Counted from the first letter of the stretch, positions 11,746-24,929 are shown. The stretch is DNA of 64,000 nucleotides from Megamerina dolium (GCA_963854835.1 OY978526.1:43067140-43131139), one strand, 5' to 3'. Made by a program: numbers and translations. The notes: generated by a model not told the origin, from the letters alone.

Positions 11746-13035
11746 AAAGGGTTATCCATTTTGCGGTTTCAAAAGTAAATGTAAATAAAACACATATAAA
11801 ATGTTTTTTATCATGATATTTCTTTTTTATTATAAAGTTTGAACGTTGACATTATGTGTGAAATACTACATCATTTAAATGACCACCACGCGAATTGTTG
11901 CAAGCATCGATTCTTTTGAGGTAATTTTCGACCACTTTTTGACACATATTGGGCGGTATCTCAGTCATAACGTGACGAATGTTGGTTTTTAGGTGCTCAA
12001 GAGTTAAAGGTTTATCTGCATAAACACGGTCTTTCGCGTAGCCCCACAAAAAAAAGTCAAGGGGTGTCAAATCGCATGATCTTGGTGGCCACTTGATATC
12101 GCCACGACGAGAAATTACGCGGCCAGAAAATTTCTCTTGCAATAAAGCCATATTCGCTCGAGTTGTGTGGCATGTGGCACCGTCTTGTTGAAACCACATA
12201 TTCTCTAAGTCGTATTCTTCAATAGCAGGCAAAAAAAAAGTCGGTTATCATATGACCATAACGCTCCGAATTGACGGTTACAGTCGTTCCATCGTCGTTT
12301 TCGAAGAAGTAAGGTCCAATCACACCTCCGGACCAAAGAGCGCACCAAGCAATGACTTTTTGTGGATGTAGTGGCCTCTCTTCAATTACTTGAGGATTCT
12401 CAGAACCCCAAATACGACAATTTTGTTTGTTAACATACCCACCGAGTGAGAAATGTGCTTCGTCGCTGAAGAAAAAATTGTTCGAAAAATCGCCATCCAC
12501 CCATTCGAAGTATCTACGACGTTGTGAATGGTCAGCTGGCTTCAGTTGTTGTGTGAGCTGGATTTTATATGGATGTAGGTGTAGATCCAAATGCAAAATA
12601 CGCCATAATGTGCCGTAAGACAGTCCTAATTCCTGAGAACGACGAGGAATCGACACATTCGGGTCTTCGGCAACACTTTCACTTACAGCAGCGATATTTT
12701 CGGTGGTACGAGCGAAACGATGATGCACAGGCCTTACAATATCTGTAATCGATCCAGTCTCTTCATATTTCTTCACAATTTTGCCAATTGCTTGCGTAGT
12801 TGGACGATTATGTAAACCATAATCTCCTCTTAAAGCACGATATGTGGCTGTGGCAGAATCACCATTTTTGTAGTAGGTTTTTACAATTTTAATGCGTTGT
12901 GCGATAGTTAAGCGATCCATTTTCGCAAATGTCAGACTTTGAACTGAAAAAGAAAGAAATTGTTTTAACAACTCAGTTTGACAGATGTCGAATTCTAGCC
13001 CTATACTTTTGAAACCGCGAAATGGATAACCCTTT
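11746..13035 (-). mobile_element. rosa-type DD41D Tc1/mariner element
   Basis: This element of about 1290 bp has 30-bp inverted repeats (11746-11775 and 13006-13035) beginning AAAGGGTTATCCATTT, with one mismatch. The transposase inside has DD41D spacing, the hallmark of the rosa/Visitor group of the IS630-Tc1-mariner superfamily, named after an element of Ceratitis rosa. The TA target duplication cannot be placed exactly: TA precedes the left repeat with an overlap of one base, and TATAG lies beyond the right repeat. A base may have changed at one edge. High similarity of the arms and an almost open transposase indicate a young copy. Confidence 0.92.
11852..12920 (-). pseudogene. DD41D (rosa-type) transposase, single +1 homopolymer frameshift
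   Basis: The start is the ATG at 12920-12918 (MDRLTIAQRIKIVKTYY); longer in-frame sequence upstream crosses the terminal repeat and is rejected. Residues 1-60 and 70-120 look like two helix-turn-helix units. Catalytic Asp residues sit in FSDEAHF (about 153), WFQQDGATCH (about 246) and LTPLDFF (about 288), with 41 residues between the second and third. The frame is open except at 12231-12239, where nine A's on the plus strand replace the eight expected. The protein then runs into ACY-stop instead of continuing LPAIEEYD. Downstream it is open to TAA at 11854-11852. Corrected length is about 355 residues, full length for the group. The extra base could be a true inactivating change or a homopolymer sequencing/assembly error. 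Confidence 0.93.
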
Positions 13036-16000
13036 CTATAGAATTCTACGCTTCCACATAGTACTGTTGACCATCTCTCTTTTACGGTCAAAGCACATTT
13101 ATTAATAGCGTATGCAGTTTATATGTACGTACAATATATGTATTGAATCGCATGGCTATATAATACTATTGAAAATAGCGTCATGAATGGATTTATATAT
13201 TATATGTATATCATATGCCTCTATCTATTGTGTCATCTATAAAACTAATATTTAAAATATATAAATCGTATTATTGATATTGTGTGCTAACGATTATATT
13301 TTCAATTTATAGAAGGTATCATGCAAAATTTAAAGACTATATTTGTTAGCATAGCTGAGATCTGTAGTTGGTGCTTAAATACACAACCATCTAATGGACG
13401 TTATTAGACGCTACACAAGTGCAGTGTTTTTCAGCATTTTGGTTTATAATATGTGATTAAAAAAATGTTTACCTGTTGCAACTCATTTAGTTCAATATTC
13501 CGTCTGTTTAAATCACCCTATACTGAAAATGAAAATAGTCGTTAGGTGGCACACGTCGCATTTATTATTGTTTAAACTGTGTTGTTATGCTTCTCTTCGT
13601 TGATTTTACATTCTAATTTAATTTTTGACATTTTAATTTACACAAATACAATACACTCCGATAAAAAAAAAGTTTTGAAAAATTAAATAAAACGTTAAAA
13701 GTGTTCTTTAATATAAAATTAATAAAATCATGCCGATTTATACACCGTCTTGAATAACAATCTTTGACACAAGACACAATAAATGGGAGAACCGCGCCTG
13801 CTATCATATTTACCTTAGCTGTCATGCAAAGTCAATGTCACAATCTCCTAAATGATGTGGAAAAGTTATATAATGAAAGTGATTTGTATATTGTTATTCC
13901 TAAAAAATGGCCGTAGCACACCCATCATTTGTCATATACATCATTAATATTGAATTATTTGGTTATACAATATAATTGATATGTTTAAGATTATACCCTA
14001 ATACGTCACACACTGGATGGACACAGAAATAGTTTGTCGTACATTAATTTATGGGGCAATCGTATAGTGGGAAAGACTCTGTTCCTCTGCAAATAACTAA
14101 GAAGAACTAATAATCCACTCTATCTTCAGCAGACTAGTCGAACATGGAAGTCACTAATATTTCGTATTTATGTGTACGCAATCACAACCATCACTACGAA
14201 TCATACTCTAAGTAAGCGTACCTTTTATAGATTTTAATAAAATGGTGACAACTCAAGTCTCAAGTAATCGTTATTTGAAGTGAGTTAAGCTCTATAAATC
14301 TCTTATTACGATTGTGTTCATATGTGGCTCAAAATCAATAAGGTTCTTCGCACTATGGATATTAAGATGATATCACGAAACGAATCCTATGTATTGGCGG
14401 TGAGTACTTAGACAACCCCAAGTTCGTATGAACATTTCGCCCATGTCTATATTGGGTGAATAGCAAAATCAACATCGAATCAAAAAGGTTTTCTATTTTA
14501 AAGCTGATGAAAGTGGATAAATTATCATGCAGGTGAGGGATCAACTACTCGAAAAGCTGCTTGTGACAGCCAAATAAGTGAGTGTGCAATTTATTACATT
14601 TTTTCTTTATTCAATTTAAGTACCTGTTTATTATGTTAAGTGACACAATTTTCTAATTATCCTTAATTCAAATTATTTCACACTCATTTTACATATGAAT
14701 GAATAAATACTATACATATTTTACCAAAATATTTTTGGCAAACTCGCTTTTAGTACAGCATAATTAATTCGAAATTGCTTTCAACAATATTGCAAAATGG
14801 CATATTGTGATTATTATTGAAATTTTTGAAGCGAAAACAGCGGGAGCTGCAATGAAAAAGAAAAAAGATCTAATTTTTTCATATTTGCTTATTTTTTTTC
14901 CGGTAAATAGAAAGTTTTTCAATTAATTTAACTTTAACAACTTTCATTTTTTGCTTGAATTTAATAATAAGCAAAGGGTTAAAAATAGGTATACGTATAT
15001 TTGTATATTTACTTTGCTAAATGATAAACAAATTGAAAATTGCCAAAGTGCCATGAAATATGTAATGTGTACGCTGTACATATATACATACATATATTTT
15101 ATGTGCTGACTTCAAAATTTAAATATTATACAAGCACATACCCGACAGCAAGCATATACCTACATATATGCACAATATGATAGAATTCGTTTGTCATCTC
15201 AATGATTTAGACAAATGTTTGTTTATTTGTGTTTTTGTTTACTTTGGGAGTTGTTTGTGTGTTTTATACATATTTTCTGTTTTTAATAAAATTCGTCTTT
15301 GTTACTGCGACATATGCACTTTACGTAAATTTTATGCTGAAATTTTTTTCCCTTTTTTTCTGTTTTTTTTTTTTTTTGTTGTCGGGATATTAAGGTTGTT
15401 GTGTGGTGATATCAAACGCTATGTGTACATGTGTATACGTCAAATGTTGAATATTGGAAATGAAAACGGAAAATTCGATATTTTTATACTCATATATCAA
15501 AATAAATTATAAATACCAAAGAGTGGAAGAGAGAGAGAGACAGACAGAGGAAAAAGGGTGAATTAAAATATCATAAATATTTTATATTTTTGTTTCCACA
15601 GCAAATATGTTGCCAAGCACAATATTTGCATTTCGTTTGAGTTCGATGATGATTTACATACTTTATTTATATGTATGCGACATGTTGTCGCAGGTCTTTC
15701 GGGGACTCAAATAATAATTTTTAAATACACAAACAATTTTGTCAAAATATTTCAATTAAATAATTAAATTGGATATATCGTAGTATGATTTCTAACAAAT
15801 TCACACAATTTAATGAGATGATACATCTATGCTTCGCTATACAGCAATGCATGTGTGCAACTCTGTATTAATGTCGAAAATATTTGACCACATTACTTCG
15901 AAATGTAAAACTAATTCCTTTCATTTTATTTTCCAACTTTATTTCGACTTTGTTTTGAACAATATCGAAAAAGTGACAAAAACTATTTCCGCAATATTTA

Positions 16001-19000
16001 ACAAATGTTACGACATTAATGCAGTAGATCCATCTATCAGCACAGCATTCGTTAAAGGTAAAATGTATTTTAGCATTATTTTAAAAATGTATTATGTAGT
16101 TGTTAGGCCGTCGTTTTGAATACAAATTAAACGTTTGGCAAATTAATAAAGAAAGTAAAGCCCTTTCGTAGGCAATTCACAAATTGAAGACGAATCAGTA
16201 GGTCATTCACAGAGCCACAATTGACTAGTTCAATTTATAGTACTATTAAAACTTTTTGGATATTGAGGTTTAAATGGAGCTTAAAAAAGTATCACCAGTA
16301 TCAACTATCAATATTTAGCAAGATTGCGTTAAGTTCGTACAAACTATTCGTAATACATATTTTGAGAGATTGCTCACATGTCTCATTCTATACAATCAAG
16401 ATCGAAATAGTTAAATGAAATTGTGCAACAAAACATATTGATAATATTTGTAGAGTTAACTGATGTAACAACCTCATATATACGATAATATTCATTAGAA
16501 TATATGTACGCATATGTATGTAGCTATTGACTAAAGTACACACCTACAAATTGTGCGTATTTACTTAAATAAATACAATATAATATTTGAAAAATTTGTA
16601 AAGGAATGTCATCAGGCGGTAATCAATCCGAAAGAAAGCATTTTTGAAACAATTAATCTTATCAAAAGGAATGAAGGAAGGAAGGAAAAATGAACGGAAG
16701 GAAGGATGTAAGCAAGCTAATGAACTTTAACCAAAATTGTATGAGTATAGCAGATACAATAAGTATATGATATATAAATTTAAACAACGACATCAACAAT
16801 ACCAGCAACAACAATAATGTCATAGTAACAAGTGGAACACAACAAGAGCCAGCTCAAAATATGGTAACGTCGCAGTAGAAAAAGGAACAAACAAATAATT
16901 AATTAAACTGACAAAATTACAAAGTCGAAAGAAATTGCTTTATTGTATTTAACACCCACTGATCTCGTACTGCAGCAATGAAAAAATCAGCAACAATTTA
17001 TAGTAAGTGGAAACAAGATAGCGATACATACACTTATACCTTACATACATAAGTAGAACTGCGTTGCTCTGATTGATTGTCACACCCATAAAACGATGTG
17101 AATGACAGTGTGTGTATGTACTATATATAGATATGTGACTGATAGATATAGGGGAAAAGAGCGATAGTGAAAGAGACAAGTCAGATATACTCGTACAAAT
17201 GTTGCGACACATCACCGTACAAAAAGATAGGCAATTAGGCTGTCAGTTTGTCAGGCGCGCATGACAAACATTGGCGTCATGGGAACCAAAGTATTTATAA
17301 CCCCAAAGAACGTACTATTTAATAAATTAATAACATTAACCGAGAGGAAATACGCGAAAAACCCATATTAATTAACTTATTACATTTTTCTGTTTTGCAC
17401 TGAGACAAGCATAACAAGCAGAACAACAATAGCGACAGCAACATCCTTATTTATTGACAACGTACAGGATATTCATTTAAACCAACTTTTTCCCCCCCTG
17501 TCATTACTGAAAAGACAAAAGGAATTAAAGGGAGTGAGAGGGGGGGGGGAGGAATGAACAATAACCACTATAACAATTCCGAGTAGAATATTAAATCAAA
17601 AACATTGTTGACCATAAGTCCTTTAAGGAGAAGCAGCAGTAGTAGGCATTAAAGAGAAGCAATAGAAGTTTGTTTCAACACGGTTAAGATGTGAGCGTGC
17701 AATTGAAAAATGCCTTTCGTTCATTGTATTAATTTTTATTTTCTATATTTATGCCACCACCAATATCACCATTATATTTATTATGCTCCTCTATACTTAA
17801 CTTAGTTATAAGTAGAAGGCCAAGGGAATAAAACTAACTTCATACTTCCCCACATCTATAAAGCTTTAGCTCTTGTGTTACATTATTTGTGTTTAGGGTT
17901 GCCAAGTTTAGTTTTCAAAATTAACTACATCAAGCTAAAGGACCATTTTTTATTTTAAATTAGGGTTACGACACCCTAAGTGGTCAACGTTTCATTTCCG
18001 CAATACGTTGGTCCATGCAAAATGAGAAGGACTCTTCGGATATTCGGGTCGTTGGATTTAAATATGAAATCATGTATAATTTAAACCTTTTGGGGTCCTT
18101 GCTAATAGGTATGTATCGAAACGATATTATAGAAAATTCAGCCAAGACCAGTTTTTCTTTGTAAAATATATACACCACTTATTACTATTGACAGAGTTGC
18201 CATTTAAATACAAATCATTCACAAACAAGGCTTGAAACTATAGTAGCTGGAGACCTAAGCATTTGAACAAAACACAAAAACAGGCAAATTCTTGTGAAGA
18301 TTTTTTCATTTTTTCTTAGTAGAAGCACTTCAAATGCATGCATCTTTTGAAAGTTTGTTCTTTTTCACATATTTCAGTGAATGTTTTTCCGACAAAACAA
18401 GAATCTGCTAAAATTGAGAAGCCAATTTGCTCAATAAATAATGCAAAATAGTGAGCTAAGTTTTTACAAAAGAGTGAAAATTACTTGAACAAATTTTATA
18501 TGTGCTACTACTTTTAAATCGCCCTAAATAGAAGGTGCTTCACAGAGAATCAGAATCATTCAAGAGAATCATAAAATTAAATAGAGGCTCCAGGGTTGTA
18601 GCTAGACAGTTTTGTTTGTTAACCTTATCCTTGTCGAAGTATCAGCTTCGCAATCTTTCGTCTCTTGTTAAAGGTTGAAGCAATATACAGGCTACATACG
18701 AGACTTTACAGTGCGTTTTATACCTTTGCACTTTAAATTCTTGGTCACAAGATGGAAAACATATTCTAAAACAGCTAATTTCGATGTCCCAATAGTAGAG
18801 AATGAATGGCAACCTTAAATTTATACATACAAGTACATACTCACGAGCGTACATATTTCTTTATCAACTTTTGTCATATTCTGCGTATTTCCTGTTATTT
18901 TTATTCTTACTTCTTCAATGCTTAAGTAAGTTGGGTGGACGCCGGATCCCAAGGTGTCTCGCTCGACTGCATGATTGGATGCTTGGCTGATTCGATGGTT

Positions 19001-19060
19001 AGATTGTTGGCTTTCTGGTGTCGTCAACTAACAACTGTCGCACCAACGATGTACACACGT

Positions 19061-19085
19061 ACACACACACACACACACACACACA
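19061..19085. repeat. (AC)n microsatellite
   Basis: Twelve and a half uninterrupted AC units follow ACACACGT. Confidence 0.95.
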
Positions 19086-19257
19086 TAAAATGCAATGTAA
19101 CGTAGCGCAAATTTGTCTACTTTTTCTTCGTCGTCTTCTTCTTGTTGTTTTTCTAACATTAAACGACTACACAGTAATCACGAACATGCGATATGCGATA
19201 TGTATGAGTATGTATTGCTGTCGTCCATCGAAGCGGTAACAATCATAACAATACTAC

Positions 19258-19288
<31 letters not shown>
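19258..19288. repeat. (TAA)n microsatellite
   Basis: About ten uninterrupted TAA units are present. Confidence 0.95.
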
Positions 19289-19289
<1 letters not shown>

Positions 19290-20064
19290 TGTAATAACAA
19301 CAAGAAATACCTATATATTTGTGTTTGTGTAAATGTGTGGTTGTGTTTGTGTCAGTAAGCCATTTTAGACGAAATGCAGCAGCTTATTATGTAGAACGAA
19401 GGAACGAATGAATAAATTGTACATTCACCAAGTGACTGGCTCAAATCTCTGCAACCACATCCAATGCCCAAGTTCAGCGAGCTATAAATGTTACAATTAT
19501 GGCGATGTACAAAATGAACGAACGAAATTATCCTCTATCTCACTTTGTCTAGCTTTCTAACTGCCATTCAACACCTCTCTAATTAGTATCTTTAAATAAC
19601 TACGCTACGGGCACCATATATTCACATCGACATTGATTCGCTATCGTTGCGAGAAAGCGTAAAGAAATTTATTAACACTCTGTTAAATTCTCTGCTATAA
19701 TTTATACAAACACATACATACGCCAGAGGCAAACACGATCTATGCTCATATGTACGTACACACAATTCTGGAAATTGTTCAGTGAAATGTACATAATTGA
19801 AGCATTTAGATGACGCTAAGGTGCATAAATGGACAATAAATTAATTATGATCGTATCCGGCAAATTGGTGTATTTTACTGAAACTTGCTACTAAATTTAT
19901 ATAAATATGTATGTTCATACTCGTATTTTACCGTTTTTGTTCGTACATCTTTATTTATAGCATGTGAAAACATTCATACGCTTAGTTGTAGAGCTGAACT
20001 GCCAGTTATAAATATAAATAATCAGTTCAAAGTCAATATACATAGAAGAGCTTAATTGGATGTA

Positions 20065-20087
20065 TGTGTGTGTGTGTGTGTGTGTGT
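20065..20087. repeat. (TG)n microsatellite
   Basis: About eleven uninterrupted TG units are present. Confidence 0.9.
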
Positions 20088-20682
20088 CTATGTGGCTGTG
20101 TGCGTTCATCTCTTTAGAATGCTCAACTCGTGTTTGTTATGTATTTATGTTGTGGAAAATTGATACTTTTTGGTTATTAATCATGATACCATGTTGAGAG
20201 TTTATATTACATTGTATAAATATGAGGCTGTCTAATTTGTATATTTCTCCCATAACTAGTTATTAGGAATAATCGATTTTCGTAAGTGTAGATAATAAAA
20301 TAAAAGTGTTAATTTTTTGTGGGAATATCACTAACGTTAGCCTTAACATAACAGTCATACATGTATTAGTACAAAATACGCTGAGTATCATGCCAGAGTC
20401 AAGGATAACATAATATTGAATATCTGTAAACCATCGACTAATAAATCTGCTGATCTCAATAAAAACTTATAGTATGCCAATTAGATGATATTGTAAACCC
20501 TGCTTAGAATAGTTATATATATGTATACATATTGTATTAGAGTCTTTGCCTATGTACAGTTTGCTGCTTGCTTTGTCATGCATGAGAAGATGCCAATACT
20601 AATAACGGCACTTTCAAAGCATCAAACGAATAGCATACAATTGTTGTGTTATGATTCTATTTTGTAATTCAATTATGTACAT

Positions 20683-20827
20683 CGCGGCATTATTCCACTT
20701 TCCAGGCTGCGCAGTTTGATTACGGTAAATACATTTTTGTGAAGTTTGAATTCACGTACATGCACGCATGTTAAACATTTTTGAATTCAGTTGTCGATCA
20801 GCCTGGAGAGTGGAGTGATGCACTGCG
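20683..20827. other. long inverted repeat / possible RNA hairpin with splice-like sites
   Basis: Bases 20687-20709 pair with 20799-20821 without a break (23 pairs including three G-U if transcribed from the plus strand). Three more pairs (20683-20685 with 20825-20827) follow past a small internal loop. The loop between the arms is about 89 nt. The stem is locally GC-rich in an AT-rich setting. The arms carry splice-like sequences: TTTCCAG before 20706 and GCG|GTAAGT at 20828. It could be a long-loop microRNA precursor, a relic of a palindromic MITE, or chance; the sequence does not decide. Confidence 0.5.
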
Positions 20828-22199
20828 GTAAGTACTTGTCTATTTATCAATTATTGTGTATGTGTATATATGTAACTGTCTTTTTTTCTTTAGAATAAAC
20901 GAGTCATATTATCATATATGATTTTGTTAAATCCAGCCACTCAATCGACAACAGATGATACTCGTATATTAGAGAGAAAATCAAGAAGCGTTGATTGAGA
21001 AATCTTTAACATGTTCTAAACGACGTAGATAACAAAATATTTCGACTACATCCCCTGATGTGATCAAATTCAATAATTCCGAATTACTTAAAAAAAATTA
21101 ATTGAGGGCATAGCCACACTATAACACGTGAATCATATGAGATAAATATGTGTGATCACATTGGAGGTCGCTGTCCCGAACCTCATTGAACATCATTAAA
21201 ATATACAGAATCGCCACTACGGAATAAAATGTACAACCTCTTTAATATTTTGTTGAACAGAGATATTTACCTTTGCAACGTCCTGTTAAAAGCCGCCATA
21301 GAAGTCCTAGGTTGGTTTTTGTTAACGCCATCCTTCGAATGGACATTAATTAGTTGAAGCTTTTAGCTATAGAATGCAATTGTTACAATAAAACCATCCC
21401 TAAAGTATGTAGATTTTAGCGAAACAAGTCTCGACAGTAGTATTTATGAAATTGGTTAGAAGTCCTTTTTTCATTAACGCTAAGTCAATACACGTTTTTT
21501 GGTTCAAGCTTTTAGCTATAGCATAAGTAGAACACAGTGCAACCGGTCATCGCACAACCCTTAACGCATTGATGTTCTGTGTTATATTGTTCATATTCCT
21601 TGACAATTACTAACTGAACAAAATTTTTTCATAATGACAAAAATGTACAATATATAGAATGGAAAATTTTTCGGTGGTACACATTCCCATTGTGAAATCA
21701 TCCAAAAGAACTCTGTGACAAATATATGAAGTGATGTTGTAAAAAGAGCCATAGCTAACAAAATCGGTTAGGTAGGTAAGTAGTGCGTATAACAGGCTGT
21801 TCGCGGAGAACCATCTTTTCGTCAACTTTACAACTAAAACGTCCAAAGCATTTTAATATTCCGTCTTTCACTTGAACACATAAAAAATATTCATATTTAA
21901 GCCATTTGGATTTGACGTATCAGTGTATTTCACAGTGTATTTATCAGCGATTAGCTTCTTAGTAAAAAACATATTTAAAGGCAATGGAAATTCCTACAGA
22001 AATGGTAAATATGTTTGGTTAATCTGTCGTTCATAAGCAATGGTTTGGCATTGACGACAATCGTAGCAAAAATACAATATATGATTTTGGTGGATGTGTG
22101 TGGAATGGGTGTCGCAATCGCTAACTAAGAATACATTCGAGTGTGATTTTATTAGCAACATTTAAAGCATTTTAGAAATAATCAAAAATATAGTCTAAA
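20828..22199. other. gene-free spacer
   Basis: No gene is seen. A degenerate direct duplication with ~150-bp spacing is annotated separately at 21301-21523. Confidence 0.5.
21301..21523 (+). repeat. degenerate direct duplication, ~150-bp period
   Basis: Segments beginning GAAGTCCT at 21301 and about 21459 both run through TTAACGC to AAGCTTTTAGCTATAG (21357-21372 and 21508-21523). Spacing between matches is 151-158 bp. The intervening sequence is poorly conserved, so this is either an old tandem duplication or two relics of one repeat family. Confidence 0.5.
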
Positions 22200-22665
22200 T
22201 AGTCTATCACCATGATCCGTAATCGAAACAAGAATCTAAGGAGTGGTGTTTTTTGGCTCCAAGGTGAGTTCGTGTCCAGAAATCGGTGAAGAAGGTGCTA
22301 ACGTCAGGTTTTTCTCGGGATGCACACAAAATTTTGTTGGTGGATTATCTTCAAGCTGGTCAAACAATAAACTTAAATTATTTTTATAATATTTTGGATC
22401 ATTGCATGCAAAACAAGATAACCATTTTTCATCAAGTCGGTGCATCTGGGCACACAACACAAAAAATTATTGCTAAAATCAGTGAATTAAAATACAAATG
22501 GTTGCGAAATACATCCTATTCGACAGATTTAACTCCCTCTGACTTTGGGTTCTACCCATACTTCAGAAAATATTTCATGGTAAACGATTTTCGTCGAACC
22601 AAGATGTGATATTGTACCTATTTTGTGGGCTTTCTGGATGCTCATTTCAAGAAAGAGCTCCAGGA
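22200..22665 (+). pseudogene. decayed mariner transposase fragment (irritans-like)
   Basis: This is a remnant of the catalytic part of a mariner transposase. The reading starts near YHHDP-stop-SKQESKEW (22204-22245), which corresponds to the family motif after the first catalytic Asp. It goes on through DAHKILLVDYLQAGQTIN, then FHQVGASGHTT, and finally STDLTPSDFGFYPYF. The second catalytic Asp is replaced by Val, so the protein would be inactive even without the stop codons. The spacing of the last motif still fits DD34D. No terminal repeats or target duplication were found, and the N-terminal half is unrecognisable. Divergence is much greater than in the copy at 9.2 kb, indicating an older insertion. 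Confidence 0.75.
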
Positions 22666-24929
22666 ATATCGTTAAAACAGGTGTCATTTTTACAATTTTG
22701 AAGTCCGTGAACTTATTAAACAGGCATAATTGGCATAACCGTGCAGGCTCACTGAGCTCAACAAAAGTCTCAATTCCATCCATTTTAAACCTATTTGAAC
22801 TGCTTATATAACTTGTTTGATATTATACCCCGATCGAGGATAAGCATCTCAAGCTATCTGACCCGTAAATGCTCGACCATGTAAAACTGACAGTTTTTAC
22901 TCAATTCGTCGTACCTGAAGCTTCTGCAAAAGTCGGGTGTTGGGTGGCACAATTCCATCCTCGTGGCAGAATACAGTGTCCGATAGAACAAAAGGTCTAT
23001 CGTTAATTGAAAAAAAAAAAACTTTTAATAAATAGAATCTCGTTAAATAAAAAATAACTGTCGAAAAATACTCTACACATTGACCCGTTTGGCCTGTGCA
23101 GCCATTGAGCAATATCACATGTAGGTATTAGTCTGTGTTTTAGTATGGAACATTGACATAACAACTTCGAATAGAGTAACCGAAGAAAAGCGAACAAAAA
23201 ACCTAGTGGAGCCAAATAGATGTGATGCAACAAACGTTCAAGCCATCACACAATTCTAAATAATTTTAACTTTACCCTATTAGCAGTTGAAAAATCACCA
23301 CTGTCGATGCAATTTAATTATGACAGAACTATTCAGTGAAGTCACCTCAGTGTTGCGTAATTTTAACAAGCAAAGAAAACCTATTTAAACTTGATTATAA
23401 TTAAACTCAATAATGCTTATATGATATATTGTTATGGCATACGTATTTAAGAAGAAATTAAAAGTCATCATAAAGTGCACGTTTTAGTAAACTTACCAGG
23501 AAGAGAGAAAGATGTATAAGTAGACAATAGGCAATAGGCGATTTTAAACAATCTGCAAGTGCATAGAGAATGAAGAATGAAAACTTTTTAAAAACGATTA
23601 TTCAACAAGAAGTCATTATGATGTAATGTTTATTATTCTTGGTGCTGCTGTTTTGGTTTTAATGGCAGTGATTTAAAGGTAAATTTACCAAACACATTAT
23701 CATATCCTGCACATACATCTTCACATACTCACATACATCAAACAAAATTTGTCACTTTGAAATGTTTACGCCATACAATACGGCACGGTAACGTAAACAT
23801 AATAAAAATCATTCAAGTAAGGTTATGGCAGCACCAGGCAGTATTTTATGACCATACATGAGTGAAACAAGCGTGTGATACATACATACATATGTGCTAA
23901 ACACACACGCATAAATTTGTATACCTGTGTAAATGTATGAACATGTGGGACTAACAAATTATACGCTTACATACGAATAAATACCCATATTTGCATACTT
24001 CGTATACACAGAGGCATTTTGGTACGCGAACAAATATGACAGTCATAAACTGAAGACGTTACAAAAAGAAAATTATAAAATAATAAAAGAAACAATAAAA
24101 TAAGGCAACCCATATTCAGTGCAAATAAAGTTGGTGGCGCTGATGCTGCTACTGATGGTTGTGGGATTAGGCACACATGCACACACACTGGCCCACACTT
24201 TTAAATTATGCATAATGATGACTTTCAGTGAAATGAAAAAGCCCAAAATGCAAATGAAACGTACGTAGCTAGCTACACTGCTGATGGTGCGTGATACTCA
24301 TATTGTGGCCTACACCGACTGGTAGTCATATGATGTGAACACCGGAGCTACAAAATGACAGAATGATGCTTGTAATTGTATTTGTAAATTTGTTTTACAA
24401 TTATGTTTCCGTACAAATGTTTATTAAAATAATTTCGAGAATTCAACATTTGATGGCTTGGTGCAAGAATAAAACCAGAGAAGAAGAAGAAGAAGCAACC
24501 AATTTATAAATTACTTCAATTTCGGTGGTAGACTTTTACGAAGTACGATTCATATCATATCTTTGAAATTAACTCATATGCTCTCTTAGTGATGTCTATC
24601 CGATGTCTAGTACCCATATCAAGTACGGGTATGTAACGCAATATATTATAAACTGAAGTTAAATAATTTAACACTTTTTCATGGCAATTGTCAAATTTAG
24701 TTTGACGTTCCAACTCAAAATCGATGTTATAGAATAAATGCAAATCATATTTACTTACTTTTAAATGGCGTCTTCTTAGTGTTAGGCTATACCTTTAAAT
24801 TAAAACAATATACGATATTAAAGGGCGTTGCTTTAGGATGGTGAGAATTTAAAGAATTAAAATGTTTCCATATGGTGGACGGTCATAGCAATAATTGTTG
24901 CGAACGCCGTCTAATTGGATATAATCTTC
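22666..24929. other. gene-free spacer
   Basis: No identifiable gene or repeat family is seen. A locally GC-richer patch lies at 22900-23010 (minus-strand frame ending ...PPNTRLLQKLQVRRIE), which I cannot assign. The rest is AT-rich with ACATACATA-type repeats near 23880. Confidence 0.45.

Larger units (their letters stand above)
13036..20682. other. long gene-free stretch with simple repeats
   Basis: No gene or transposon is recognised in about 7.6 kb. It contains (GGAA)-type runs (16670-16710), a C-rich/G-rich pair near 17490-17550, (AC)12 at 19061-19085, (TAA)10 at 19258-19288 and (TG)11 at 20065-20087. Open frames such as 15168-15512 (114 codons) and 15829-16119 (96 codons) are rich in Phe/Ile/Leu/Lys, as expected by chance in AT-rich DNA. 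Old unrecognisable repeats may well be present. Confidence 0.5.

Noticed and set aside
13006..13091. Extension of the DD41D frame upstream to 13091
   Set aside because: The extra in-frame codons cross the terminal inverted repeat and flanking DNA; the family-like start is the ATG at 12920.
22897..23118. Minus-strand frame ending PPNTRLLQKLQVRRIE
   Set aside because: Only about 30 residues look protein-like; no family recognised and no neighbouring motif supports it.
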